Positions 14,174-24,791 of a DNA stretch of 64,000 nt are shown here, piece after piece (the first letter of the stretch is position 1; each line of letters starts with the position of its first letter). The DNA is from Tigriopus japonicus (lineage: Eukaryota > Arthropoda > Copepoda > Harpacticoida > Harpacticidae): contig CM021314.1 in NCBI GenBank assembly GCA_010645155.1, forward strand, positions 6,894,279 through 6,958,278. Direction: 5' to 3'. Under the pieces are notes generated by a model that worked only from the letters and a program-made list of their open reading frames with translations, did no database searches and was not told the origin of the DNA. Position numbers and translations under genes: made by a program.

Positions 14174-15164
14174 CGTTCAAGATCGAACCGGAAGTCACAT
14201 TTTTGAAGATTTTCAAGTCCAACTTATTCAAGAACGACTTAAAGCAGGAACTCTCGAAGAAAATGAACACCGACTCGATCAAATTCCAAGGTGATCGGAA
14301 ACATCAAAAAAGGCTTTCAATACACAAATGACCCTTCAACGCATAAGTGTGGAATCAAAAGAGATTTGTGGATAAAAATGGACCATCGGCTCCGCTTCCA
14401 AATTGTCCCAATTGTCTTATGCAAACACTGAAAGAAGCATAAACGGAGCATGATTTGGATAGGAATAAAAAGAACCTTGTATGGAACGCCCCTACCAAAA
14501 TTTCCTATCTTCAACCCAAGAACCCACAACACTCCTATTTAATATCCTTGACTGAACAGACTGGATCGTGTCCCGTTCTTTGCCTAAAAGCAGTATTTTT
14601 TATACACAACGTGCTCCAATTTATTCAGTTTCCCCTAACGAGTAATAAAGATGCAAGTTTCCACTCCGGAAACTGAAAAAAGATATTGAATGAATGTACT
14701 GTTGATTCAATAACATTGTAATCGCCATCTTGGCGTCTTTATTTCCGTGTTCGACTTTCATGAATTTGTTCCTCTCTTGAGTTGTGCCTATTAGCATGAT
14801 TAGTCTTCTTTAACGATTTTGTACCACTATTTGCCAATTTAATGTGACGAAGGGACTGAGATTGTGTTGGTGAGAGGGTATTATTGCCGAACCGCATAAA
14901 CTGAACAATGAGTTTGAGACGTTTGGTTTAGCGAGTCTACGACCGTAGAAAAGATAAAAGATAGAAAAAAGAAAAAAGAAGATAGATATCCAGTCTTTTC
15001 TCCCGTTACAAACATAATTAAGGATATCTTAATACCAATAGAACCATGTATTACGTTTTTTGGATCCCTTAACTCTGATAACCCTAGGGACACTTTTTTT
15101 TGTTTGGGAACCTTCTCGAGATTTATTTTCTCATAAATAGGGGTGCAGATTTCAGGCAAATAAG

Positions 15165-15372
15165 ATTTTATGCCCAAAAACATGTTTGTTTGCTATTTGC
15201 TAGCTTTTAAAGTTTATTTGCCATTTTTATATTTATTTGCCATTTTTGGCCAAATAAATACAAAATTGGTCGGTTTTTGGGCAATTGAGTGCAAAATTTG
15301 TCGTTTTTTGGCCACATCAAAGAAATTTTTTTTTTGCCAAAAACTAGGCAAAAGAAATTTTTGGCCAAAATA
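15165..15372. repeat. Low-complexity TTTGCC / TTTTTGGCCAAA tract
   Basis: Repeated words built from TTTGCCATTTTT, TTTTTGGCC and GCCAAAA occur in both orientations over about 200 nt, giving the tract partial self-complementarity. It lies just upstream of the retrotransposon LTR but is not part of it. It may be the remains of a subterminal-repeat element. Confidence 0.45.
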
Positions 15373-15517
15373 GTTTTTTTCAGGATTTATTTATTATTCA
15401 ACGGAATCAAAATATTTTCTATTAAATCCTCATAGATTATGAGGCGAGATGCGTAGCAATCTTCAAAGATCGAACTCAAGGGGAAAATGAGAAAAGACTG
15501 AGACTACGGATAGCCAG

Positions 15518-15711
15518 TGTAGTATAATCAAGGTTTTGTGTATTTGAGCTCGATCTTCCCTACAGGTTTCCTGATCGTACTTTGATAATTAGTCTCTCGC
15601 GCTCAGTTCTCTCTTGATTCTCGATCGTTCTATACCAATATTTTATTTGTCAAATATAAAAGTTCTATTCGTTTGAATATCTTGGTGGATACTCCCAACA
15701 CTCATTTCACA
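15518..15711 (+). repeat. 5' LTR of the Ty3/gypsy element
   Basis: It begins TGTAGTATAATC and ends TTTCACA (TG...CA ends), 194 bp, immediately followed by a primer-binding site. The same 12-nt start reappears at 19954 right after a purine-rich tract, which defines the LTR start. AT-rich TATA-like sequence lies about 60 nt before its end. Confidence 0.7.
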
Positions 15712-16701
15712 TGGCGCAGACGGTATCTGCCCAACGATTGGTGGTTCAATCCATATCCAACGTGGACAGACTGATATCGAAGTTTATCCCCGATGTTCAA
15801 GCAATCTCAGACTCCACTCGAGAAAGAAATTCTGATCGGATCCATCTGGCTGAAGTTGAAATGGAAGATGTAAGGATTGCTTTGGAAAAACTCGAAAGAA
15901 ATGTGGTCAAACTTCATGATGAGTTAAACCTGGCGAGTCCATCTCCAAATATCTCGTCAGACTAAGGTTAATCGGAGACAACGCTCAAATGGACAAACTT
16001 CTTTATGAAGATGTTCTGGCAAGCCATCTTGTTGCGACGGTCATACAAAAGGATCTTCAAGTGAATTACTCAAGATGGCGGTGACCGATTTCAAGTCGAT
16101 CAAGGGTAAGTGCCTTGCTTGGGAATCTTCTGGAGCCAATCAATCAGAAATGGTGAAACCAACTATTCCAGTGCAACAGATCCATACATCTGCTTACAAG
16201 AAAGCCCAAAAGGCAAAACACACAAGCAAGTTAGCTCAGCCCAAATCCTGTACAGAGGCTGCGTTCAAGTCGAAGCACTGTCCATATTGTAGAGGTTCGT
16301 CCCACCAAAGACAACAATGTCCGGCGCGAGATGCATTTTGCCGCAGTTGTGGTATCAAAGGCCACTTTGATAAAGCATGTCTCAAGTCAAAAAAGTCTGA
16401 TGGTAAAGAAAATTCCAGGGAACAGCGTATCAACACCAACACCATAACTAACAGGAGTGCTTCGTCTCACATTCGTAAACCAACTCCTACAGCACAGATG
16501 ACAATTATTCTTCATGACCGCTCAATTGCTATTGATGTCCTTTGTGATACTGGTGCAAATGGCTGTCTCTTTCCTCATGCATTGGTCAAGGAGCATGATA
16601 TCCCTATTAACTCAGCACAAAGAGCAAAAATCGTAGCCGCTAATGGATCACAAATCAGATGTTTTGGAATTTCTTCCCTAAAAGTGCGTTACTATGCATG
16701 A
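15711..16701 (+). pseudogene. Gag-protease remnant
   Basis: Two frames cover this part. 15711-15965 encodes an 84-residue helical, coiled-coil-like piece and stops. 16075-16701 encodes a nucleocapsid with two CX2CX4HX4C zinc knuckles (residues 69-82 and 89-102 of that frame), followed by a retroviral-type aspartic protease motif CDTGANG. The short stretch between them continues in another frame and then stops, so gag is shortened and frameshifted. After 16701 the protease C-terminus continues in a second frame (about 16659-16844). Confidence 0.75.
15712..15722 (+). other. Primer-binding site, tRNA-Ser type
   Basis: TGGCGCAGACG directly abuts the LTR. It differs by one base from TGGCGCAGTCG, the complement of a tRNA-Ser 3' end used as primer by several arthropod gypsy elements. 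The ATG of the first gag frame overlaps it by position only. Confidence 0.65.
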
Positions 16702-16850
16702 TCAGGAACTCGATCTCAAAACATACAGTATCTTTCGCCCGATATTTCAACGTTCATGTATCATGGCAAGCTATGATTGATTTAAATATCATTCACAAAG
16801 ACTTTCCTAAGCCTTTGACTAAAGCACTCTCAAAATCATTATAGACAAGA

Positions 16851-18539
16851 TTGCAGCTTCACAAGAGTCAGCTGAACACGGATCCTTCCGAATCAGAAAT
16901 TGAACAATTTAAGACTGCACTTCTCGAGAAGTATGCATTTGTCTTTGATTCCTCAACTCAACTCCAAGCCATGAAAGGAACTCCAATGCATATTGATCTC
17001 CTACCCATCACTCCGGAAAACAAACCTAGAATTTGCATGGTTCCACGTGATGTTCCATACGCTTATCGCGATCCAGCCAAGCAAGAACTGGACTATATGA
17101 TCGATACGAAAATCGTCCGGTCCTCCGCTGAACTCTCTCAGAAGTTGAAGAAATCTCCAGACTTCGTCTCGCCCTCTCTAATCGTACCCAAACCGAATGG
17201 ATCAGTGCGATTTGTGATTGATTTTCGTGAACTCAATCGCTTTGTCAAAATGCCAATTCATCCCTTCCCATCTGTAAAGGACGTGAAGACATCGATTCCT
17301 CATAACTCAAAATGGTTTGCAACTCTGGATTGCACTAAAGGATACTTCCAAGTACCTTTGGATGAAGAAAGTCAATTGGCAACGAGCTTCATCACTCGTT
17401 GGGGAACTGCCCCAATGGGTCTCTCGAGTTCAGGAGATGAGTTTTGCGCGCGAGGAGATAGAATTCTCGAGAAAATTCCAAACAAGATCAAGGATGTGGG
17501 CGATATCCTGATCTTTGCCAAAACCTATTCCGAACTTCAAGATACTTTGGAAACTCTACTCAAAACATGTCAAGATCATCAAATAACTCTAGCTCCGGCC
17601 AAGTTCAAAATTGGCAAGAAGGTATCATTTGTGGGCATGATTATCAGTCAAGAAGGTGTTTCCGCTGATCCTTCAAAGGTTCAAGGCATCAAGGACTTTC
17701 CTATTCCTGCCAATATTATGGATCTTCGTAGTTTCTTCGGACTGGCTAATCAACTGGGATCTTTTCTTCCTGACCTCTCAAGTCAACTCGAACCCCTTCG
17801 TCAACTCCTTCGTCCAAAAAATTCATAGGTATGGACGAATGAACTTCAAAAGGCTTTTGATCAAGTCAAAACCACTTTGTCCTCTCTACCTGTTTTGGCT
17901 CACTTCAACATGTCTCTCCCCTCACGACTGGTGACTGATGCCTCAAAACTCAACGGTATTGGTTTTGCTCTCCTTCAAAATCATGGTTCCAATGGAATTG
18001 ATCAATGGAGACTGGTTCAAGCCAAAAGTCATTTTTTATCAGAAACCGAATCTCGGTACTCGGTGGGAGAAATTGAGGCTCTCGCTATTCAATATGGTAT
18101 CAAGCAATGTGATGTATACCTTCGAGGCCTCCCTCATTTCATCGTAATTAGCGACCACAAGCCACTTCAATCAATTATGAATGGGTACAATCTCACAAGC
18201 ATCGAAAATCCAAGAATGCAACGTTTTGTTGAAAAGCTCATTGGCTACAATTTTAGCGTTGAATGGATTTCCGGAAAGCAACACTTAATTGCGGATGCGT
18301 TAAGCCGATCTCCTGTTCAAGATCCAGATCCAATCTCCGAGTCCGGTGAAGATTTCAATCATGTACTATGTTCCAATGTTGTTACGACTCTGTCCGATCC
18401 AAATCTCGATTTTCTTCACTCTGCCGCGGAGGAGGAGGAGGAATACCAGGAACTAATTAAGGCGATATCTACTACGTGTCCTAAAAAAGTCCAAAAACTT
18501 CCAGTGAATCATCTTTGCTCAAGCGGAACGATACAATGA
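16851..18539 (+). pseudogene. Reverse transcriptase-RNase H of Ty3/gypsy, inactive
   Basis: The frame holds RT landmarks: FVIDFRELNRF, then LDCTKGYFQVPL, then the active-site block VGDILIFA, where Ty3/gypsy enzymes have VDDILIFA, so the first catalytic Asp of the pair is Gly. A TAG at 17826-17828 interrupts the frame. The same frame then continues through RNase H (VTDASKLNGIGFAL, SVGEIEALA, ISDHKPLQ, GKQHLIADALSR). After about 18520 the reading jumps straight to the integrase C-terminal region, so the integrase zinc-finger and DDE core are missing. Confidence 0.88.
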
Positions 18540-19923
18540 ACATGCTAAGGAACTCGTAATTCTCTCCTCCTGGTGACCACGTTCGTATTCAACACCATGC
18601 CAACGGATCATGGGACCTTAAAGGGTTCATTTAAAGTGTTCGTGATCGTGGACGTTCTTACGTCAGGGTGGGCATTTTTCGACATCGAGAGCATTTTGGA
18701 CACCCTAGTGTCCAAAAGTGTCCAAAAGTGTCCAAAAATACCCAGAAGGTGCCCAAAAATCCCCAGAGGGTGTCCAAAAATCCCCAAAAGACGTCCATAA
18801 GTGTCCAAAAGTCCAACAAACGTAAAAGAAAGTTGTACAAATCAGACGAAAAACCAGTTACACCACATAAGTAATTGAATTCTAAAGAATGCATGATTGT
18901 GTACTTAAACAAACATAGTTCTATTAATGGGAACATTACTTGGAGAAATAAACTTTGCCATGATAACTTGTTAATAACTTGTTAAAAAAATAAATGTTTT
19001 GTTTATACAATATGGTAAAATGTGTGTAACTGTTCAAAATGTTTCAAGATTTACATTTTATTTCCTCATCTGTAAACAAGAGTCTTGTCTTTTTTAATAG
19101 TAAAACAACACTGCTTTAATTCTTTGGCAAAAGCATTATAATACCCACATTGCAATCTGATATCAGTTTGAGTGTGCTTTATTATAGTTAACATTTTTTG
19201 GACAGTCAGGTCAAAAGACTTCTTGGAAACACTTGCAACAATGATAAACTTTGGAATATAAATCAAAATACTAAGTAACCTTCTCTTGTCACAAATCAAG
19301 ACACAATTAGCTTTAAAATGTACTCGCATACTATGTTTAACATGAAGTGTGGTGTGAGCGTGTTATTTGTAGTCCCAGTCTCACATTCGTTTGTTCGTTC
19401 ATTCCTTCAGTCGATCATTCTTTCCCACATTTTGGACGATGCTCCGTGGTCAAATGAAAAGAGTGGAAAGTTCAAATGTCCAGTTTGGCCTTCAAGTTAT
19501 TGGCTCATTTAATGTATTAAGTGTAAGTTTCTTATGCTGAATTGACTTATTCTTGCTTAGATTTCGTCAAGTGACGTTTATTTTGGAGAGAAAGTTTGTA
19601 GAATGTTATTCTAAAAATGTTTTTAACCATTATTTTTCGAATTACTATTTTTGGACACTTTTGGACACTCCTATTTTTGGACAGCCTTATTTTTGGACAC
19701 TTTTGGACACCTTTTGGACAGGGGTGGACAAAATGTCCAAAAATCAAATGCCCAACCTGTCTTACGTTGTTTTATCCGATAAAAGAGAAATTCTTAGAAA
19801 CAGAAGGCATCTCAAACTTATCAAGGATGGAAGTTCGGAGAAACCGTGTGATATCACCGAAATGATTCCTCTTCACCATCGACCTTCCCGTTTGAGAAAG
19901 CCTCCAACCTTTTATCAAGCCTG
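18540..19923 (+). pseudogene. Integrase C-terminal tail split by a DNA transposon
   Basis: The left part (about 18540-18663) encodes a typical GDHVRIQHH-type integrase tail with frame changes. The right part (19760-19923) resumes with YVVLSDKR, RNRRHLK and a stop at 19921-19923. The gap between them is exactly a 1,096-bp insertion plus one copy of an 8-bp duplication, and the two sides are in register across it. The integrase zinc-finger and catalytic core that should precede this tail are absent. Confidence 0.75.
18664..19759. mobile_element. Non-autonomous hAT-like DNA element (1,096 bp)
   Basis: The element has terminal inverted repeats CAGGGTGGGCATTT (left) and its near-complement AAATGCCCAACCTG (right), with one mismatch. 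It is flanked by the perfect 8-bp target duplication TCTTACGT at 18656-18663 and 19760-19767. Subterminal arrays of TGTCCAAAA units (about 18705-18812) and the inverse TTTTGGACA (about 19650-19742) sit inside both ends. An 8-bp duplication with CAGGG-type ends is characteristic of hAT elements. No transposase frame is present, so it would depend on an autonomous relative. Confidence 0.85.
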
Positions 19924-19941
19924 ATTCAACTTATTGAATTT

Positions 19942-19965
19942 GAGAAGTGGGATTGTAGTATAATC
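19942..19965 (+). repeat. Polypurine tract and truncated 3' LTR
   Basis: GAGAAGTGGGA is followed after two T residues by TGTAGTATAATC, the first 12 nt of the 5' LTR. Beyond this the sequence no longer matches the LTR, so the 3' LTR is truncated or replaced. Confidence 0.6.
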
Positions 19966-21689
19966 GGTAATGGTGACGATGTGAGGTCCGGCGGGTCCGG
20001 CCGAAAGAGCTAATTGGCGTTGACAGAGTTTTTCGAACCAATCATGCCAATGAACATCAAGAAAAAGGCCAGATTTGGTTTGCTTCCCGATTTGTGTGCT
20101 GGGGTTCGCGCCTCTATGAGAGTTTTTGTTTCAAACCTTGTTCAGTAAATGCTGGTTGTTTTTCTGTATTTTTAGGTATGTTTAGGTTAGGTTAGGCTTA
20201 GTTAGATTAGGTTAGGTTAAGTTTATGTTTAGTTCAGATAATCTATGCTCTTCCTGTCAATATTTTGTCCATATCTATGACGGTATGACTGGGTATGACT
20301 CATCTCCCAGATCGGAAGTCATTCAGGGGCCATACAAGTACGAGTTGAGAGAATGGGCCCTGGTCTTAAAACAGCTAGTTGTCATCAAACTTGCCGTGAC
20401 TTGCGATTGAGACGAGATAAAGTTTTAACGAACTCACATGGGTTCAGTCTGTTACAAGAAGTACCCTGTTCACAGTGGTATTGTTGTTGTTCAATCAAAA
20501 CAATTTGTTAACTGTTTTGCGTTGAGTTCTACCGTGATTTTCAAATTTCCCCTTTAATCACCGACAAGATAAGAACAATATAACGCAACCTCGGTGCGTG
20601 CATCGTGTTGTACATAGACCAAGGAAATTAAAAAAACCTTTGTACTGTACTTTTGTAATCACCAGGGCTCGGAATGTATACAAAAATCTTTTATTGGCAT
20701 TTAGAGCCCTGATTTGCACTGATATGCATTTTGAGCATTCATTTGCGTCGAAAAAAACCAAAGCTGAAAGGGGTCGTCCTAATAACACACTCATCAGAGC
20801 ATTAGACGCTCTCTAATGGGATTTTTAGCTAATTATAATGTATTTTACAAATGAATATCGAATGAAATAAAGCTGAGACCTAAAAAAAGTTTAATTCTAA
20901 GTGCTTACTTGCATTTTGTTTTCCATTTTGGAGACTCAGAAATAATTTTTGGATATTTAATTTAAATTTGGATACGAAAACAATTGATTTTTTCAACTGG
21001 TATTTTTTTTTCTGATACAAACTTTGGAAGTCATGGTACCTCAACTAACAAAGCCTCCTCTATTTAGTGTAAGGATCACAGGTTTATGCCTCTTAAAAGC
21101 TGACGGATGCCAACAAGGGAGATATTTTTTAAAGGAATTTAGTCTTTTTTTTTTCAAAATTAGATTTCGAAAAATGGAATTGACAAAGACTATAGGCTTG
21201 GAACTGAATAATGAACGGACTAAATTTGTGGATATTGTTGTGATTGGTTAAAAGTCACAAGTCTGAAGCTTCGTCACATCCACAGGCAGAAAAAATCAAA
21301 GATATGTTAATATGAGGCTCAAGATTCAAAAGATTGCAATTTCTAGCCCTTTGAATTTTAACTCGACAACCTAGACCTTAAAACCCAAAACAAAACATAA
21401 AATGCCCTCCTGATACATGATTTCATTTGCATTTTTATTTGGATTCTGGGCCTTTTTTATTTGCATTTTGAAGGACATTTGAGGCATATCTTATTTGCAT
21501 TAAATTTCCAGGCCTACTAATCATTAATCAGAGATTTTTCTAAAATCAGCTCTGATTTTCCAAATTAACTAACCAAAAAGATTTTGGAAGGTGTCGAAGT
21601 CTCAATCTTCAATTACGTCATAAATAGAGCAATTTCAATGAAAAACAATTCAATAATAATTAAATGCAATAAAGTCATCAAATGCATGG
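19966..21689. other. Intergenic stretch with telomere-like repeats
   Basis: I see no gene. It contains a GC-rich segment at about 19985-20115, TTAGG-like units at 20172-20221, and AT-rich sequence onward. Short open frames (for example 20598-20816) have no recognisable content. Confidence 0.5.
20172..20221 (+). repeat. Degenerate TTAGG-type repeats
   Basis: Several TTAGG/TTAGGTTAGG units with substitutions over 50 nt. TTAGG is the usual arthropod telomere unit. The array is too short and too degenerate to be a telomere and is best called interstitial. Confidence 0.65.
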
Positions 21690-21696
21690 TTCAAGC

Positions 21697-22130
21697 CAAG
21701 AAGCACGGAAATCATGGAGTGGGAGGCTAGAAACGAGAATTATGATTTCCAGTTGAAACAAACCATTTGCGTTCTTCTGGCTTGTATTGAGAAGAACACT
21801 TATTTCAAATTTCAGCCCAATCGAATGCCGGAGGGAAAAGTTATGCCTTCTCAAATTTATGTAGTGAAGAGAGCATAGAATGAATGAACTCGCCCTTCCG
21901 TGGTAAAACGATTACCACAAAAGGGCGAGTTCATTCAATCTCGGTAGGATTTGCACTGAACTTTGAGTGAGCATAACTTTTGTCTCCGACGTTCGATTGA
22001 GCTGAAAATTGAAATACGTATTCTTGTCAACATATGCAAGGTCTCATTTGCAGAAGAACGTAATTGAATTCTTACTGGAAATCATTATTTTCATTGCTAG
22101 CCTCCCACTCCATGATTCCAGTGCTTCTTG
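21697..22130. mobile_element. 434-bp foldback element
   Basis: The outer arms begin CAAGAAGCAC and end GTGCTTCTTG. They stay similar inward (ATCATGGAGTGGGAGGCTAG on one side, its complement on the other). The centre is a perfect 16-bp inverted repeat GAATGAACTCGCCCTT with an inner GTGGTAA/TTACCAC pair, so the whole element can fold into one long hairpin. The direct repeat TTCAAGC at 21690-21696 and 22131-22137 is a 7-bp target duplication. There is no coding capacity. Related pieces occur near 26.5 kb and 63 kb. Confidence 0.8.
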
Positions 22131-22137
22131 TTCAAGC

Positions 22138-22922
22138 ATACTTCATCAGTAGACTTCCGTCCTTTTTGGGTCTTTTCGACGTTATCATGCTTCTAAAATG
22201 ACGCCATATAGATGTTAACTTCTACGAAGTATAGTTTTACAAAAAAAACCTTCTTAAATAATGCCCTAAAAGGTAAAGAACGTGTTTGAAGTCAATAACG
22301 TAAACATGCTTGTAGTGTGCTTTGGTGCCGACAAAACCTGCGAGCCATTCAACGCATCAAAACAGACTGATCAACAGGCACATAGAAAACTGAATTTGGG
22401 AATGTACCAAATCAGGGTACTTTTTGTAGGGTAAGCTAACACAGTTTTTCGGCAATAAAAATATTTGATTGTATTTGAGTAATCGACATTTGACTCATTT
22501 GATTTAGTTCATTTCATTGTCCTTTTAGGACAATTTTACAAAAAATGACGCGTTAAACAGCTTAAAGACTTGTGATACAGAGTGGGAAAAACTCAACTAG
22601 AATAATTGCGTCAACCTCTTGAAAATCAAATGCTTCATACTCCAAATTCTTGAAAACTTGAACCCAACAAGCGCCAAGCACCTCATTATAACGTTCTCCA
22701 CGGAAGTGCCTAAACTTTGAAAGCATTTGCAAATGCTTGCTATGTCAAAGAAAGTAGTTTAGTTGATAAAAAAAACTCTTGTCTGAATTGTTTAAAGACT
22801 CTTATATCTCTCTCGTTTGTGCATTACGAACTTAAGAAGAATAACTAGTCACCCAAGCACAACACGATTCTATTCTATAAATATACCAATACGTCAACGA
22901 TGAGCTAGGAGAGAGGTTGTTA
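22138..22922. other. Intergenic, 3' flank of the carboxypeptidase gene
   Basis: AT-rich sequence with no open frame of note. It should include the 3' untranslated region of the minus-strand carboxypeptidase gene, but I cannot place a clear AATAAA signal close to its stop. Confidence 0.5.
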
Positions 22923-24791
22923 TCAGCAGTTCATAAATGCTGCATACACACGCTTTGTCATCTTATTGGGAGGTCGGAATCGATGAGATGAGTTCTTGTG
23001 AACAAACTCTTTGGCTAGACTCTGGGCCCACAAAGGTTGGGAGATGGGCACCATGTGGCCTGCATTGCGTACAATCACATAGGTTAATCCTCCACCTTGA
23101 GCCACATGGCCAGCCAATTCATGGGCTTTCGTGTCCTCGTTCCAGACCCAGAATATCTTCCGTTTACCGAATCGCGACTTCCTCTTCCATTCGAGGGAGT
23201 TGATCACCTTGTTAGTTCCAGGAACGTTGACAATTACATCCAGATTGCCATTGTAGACTAGAACCTCAATCGAGCCCTCATTCAGGATGTCATTGAGCCA
23301 GGATTTCTTGCTATACATAACTGCCTTTCCGAGGTAATCCGACGACAGGAAATCGTCGTAGAATCGTCGTGCGCCCACATTGATCCCTCGACGCACGTGC
23401 TCTTGTTGAAGGAAACAGATGTATTCGTGATTGGTCAGGTAATTGCTGCCAAACGTGAAATCATAGATGTTGGTCAGATTCATCACCTCGGTGGCAAAGT
23501 ACATCAGCGCTTTTTGAAAGCTTTCCATATCGCCTTCACCTTCAATGGCCTTCGGGATGTCCGCATCAAACGCCTTGAGCGTCTTGTATTGTTCCGGACT
23601 GACGTAACCCAAATTGGACACGAAATCCGCGTATTGACTCTGCTCAAGAGCACTCAAGAATCCGTTGCCGATGCCGATGCCTTTAAAATTAAGTCTGGAC
23701 AACAAGTCGGCGAACTGGGAAGGTTGGCGTTTCAATTCCAAGTACTTGTGTGCCAGGCTCACCACGTAGGATCCGCCATAGGATTCGCCAAAGGCAAACA
23801 CTCGAGTGGACTCGGCACTCTGACCTTTGGTGAAGTGGGGAAAGACCTTCATAAATTGGGAGAGGGCCTCCAGAAGGTCAACCGCCACGTCTTTATCGGC
23901 TCGGGCATATCCTTCTTCATCCTCAGTGAAGCTGAAGCCCGTTCCAACGGGACTGTCGATGTAAAGCATGTGATGAGATTTGGTCCAACTGTAGCGGTTG
24001 GGAATGAGATAGGGATGGGAGTACTCATCGTTCCATCCCATGAGAAAGGGGCCATTTTCCTTGAAAAGACCGTATACGGAAGGCCAGCCAGGGCCGCCTT
24101 GAAGCCACACAACCAAGGGAATGTCACCTTTGATTTCCGGCTTTGAGGCTGGGAAGTACCAGAAAAATAAATTAGAACCAAAAGTCTTGTTCACGGTCAG
24201 GTAACCGGAATAACTACGCTCGCTTTGTAAGATGAAGTGAACCCGAGATCGATGCTCGGCCTCGTCAAATTCACCGGCCTCGATAAGTGGGGTCAAGAAT
24301 AAGGGTTCACCCACATCTTCTGAGCTAAAATTCTTGTGAATGGCCTTCGGATACACGGAATAACAGAGCCTCGGCTTTTCACGAGGCGTTTGAAGCAGTT
24401 TCGCATGCAAGGTGGCAAAGTCATCTTCGGATTCGGTGAGCTTCCATACCACCATGGTGCAGCCAAAGCAGAAGCAGAAGAATGTCATAATGATGGCATA
24501 AGTAATTAGCCGCTTGTAACGTTCGATCTCTTCGAAGGCTTTCACTTTGTCCTTCTTCAACTTTTCGATCTGACGCAGATCCTTGGCGTCTGATGTTCCA
24601 CCACTCTCCACACCTCCCATTAATGTGGGCTCAAGGCCATCCTCGTCGTCCTCAAAATCCTCATCCGGACGCATATGTCTACTGTTCATATCCGATCGGG
24701 TGGGATTGCCGTTGGAAAAGCTGTTTCCACCATTGCTGAGGGAACACACGGCCGAATGCATCTTGTTATTATCAGGACGAACATGGAACAA
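22923..24791 (-). CDS. Serine carboxypeptidase, CPVL-like, membrane-anchored
   Basis: A 622-residue intronless frame of peptidase family S10, which removes C-terminal residues from peptides in lysosomal or secretory compartments. Visible landmarks are WLQGGPG (229-235) for substrate binding, GESYGG with nucleophile Ser337, Asp518 in YNGNLD, and His579 in NAGHMVP, so the triad is complete. The WLQGGPG form and the overall pattern fit vitellogenic carboxypeptidase-like proteins (CPVL). Unusually, about 94 acidic and polar residues precede a hydrophobic segment (about 95-117). This suggests a type II membrane protein rather than one with a cleaved signal peptide; family members are usually near 470 residues. 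The start is the first ATG of the frame; Met11 is an alternative. Confidence 0.93.
   Translation of the reverse strand: MFHVRPDNNKMHSAVCSLSNGGNSFSNGNPTRSDMNSRHMRPDEDFEDDEDGLEPTLMGGVESGGTSDAKDLRQIEKLKKDKVKAFEEIERYKRLITYAIIMTFFCFCFGCTMVVWKLTESEDDFATLHAKLLQTPREKPRLCYSVYPKAIHKNFSSEDVGEPLFLTPLIEAGEFDEAEHRSRVHFILQSERSYSGYLTVNKTFGSNLFFWYFPASKPEIKGDIPLVVWLQGGPGWPSVYGLFKENGPFLMGWNDEYSHPYLIPNRYSWTKSHHMLYIDSPVGTGFSFTEDEEGYARADKDVAVDLLEALSQFMKVFPHFTKGQSAESTRVFAFGESYGGSYVVSLAHKYLELKRQPSQFADLLSRLNFKGIGIGNGFLSALEQSQYADFVSNLGYVSPEQYKTLKAFDADIPKAIEGEGDMESFQKALMYFATEVMNLTNIYDFTFGSNYLTNHEYICFLQQEHVRRGINVGARRFYDDFLSSDYLGKAVMYSKKSWLNDILNEGSIEVLVYNGNLDVIVNVPGTNKVINSLEWKRKSRFGKRKIFWVWNEDTKAHELAGHVAQGGGLTYVIVRNAGHMVPISQPLWAQSLAKEFVHKNSSHRFRPPNKMTKRVYAAFMNC

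Larger units (their letters stand above)
7053..15517. other. Long stretch without a recognisable gene
   Basis: Open frames here are short, mutually overlapping and without family motifs. A minus-strand frame near 10230-10375 has acceptor-like and GTGAGT-like edges and is Cys/Tyr-rich, but nothing connects to it. From about 11 kb the base composition becomes AT-rich, as in an intergenic region. A small perfect hairpin lies at 14145-14173 and a low-complexity TTTTTGGCCAAA-like tract at 15165-15372. Confidence 0.45.
15518..19965 (+). mobile_element. Decayed Ty3/gypsy LTR retrotransposon with nested insertion
   Basis: The parts appear in canonical order. A 5' LTR (15518-15711) is followed by a primer-binding site, gag remnants with two CCHC zinc knuckles, an aspartic protease motif, reverse transcriptase, RNase H, an integrase C-terminal tail, a purine-rich tract (19942-19952) and the first 12 nt of a 3' LTR (19954-19965). 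The order protease-RT-RNaseH-integrase and the tail motif RNRRHLK identify Ty3/gypsy; the clade is not resolved. The copy is dead: gag is broken, the RT active site is altered, a stop separates RT from RNase H, the integrase zinc-finger and core domains are deleted, and a 1,096-bp DNA element interrupts the tail. Confidence 0.88.

Noticed and set aside
18573..18800. 75-residue frame with CPKIPRR repeats
   Set aside because: It is translation of the subterminal repeats of the hAT-like element, not a protein gene.
18705..19742. CRISPR-like or satellite array from TGTCCAAAA repeats
   Set aside because: The units are irregular, in opposite orientation at the two ends and explained by terminal repeats of a DNA element; the genome is eukaryotic.
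23397..24146. 249-residue plus-strand open frame
   Set aside because: It is the antisense shadow of the carboxypeptidase gene and has no family motifs.
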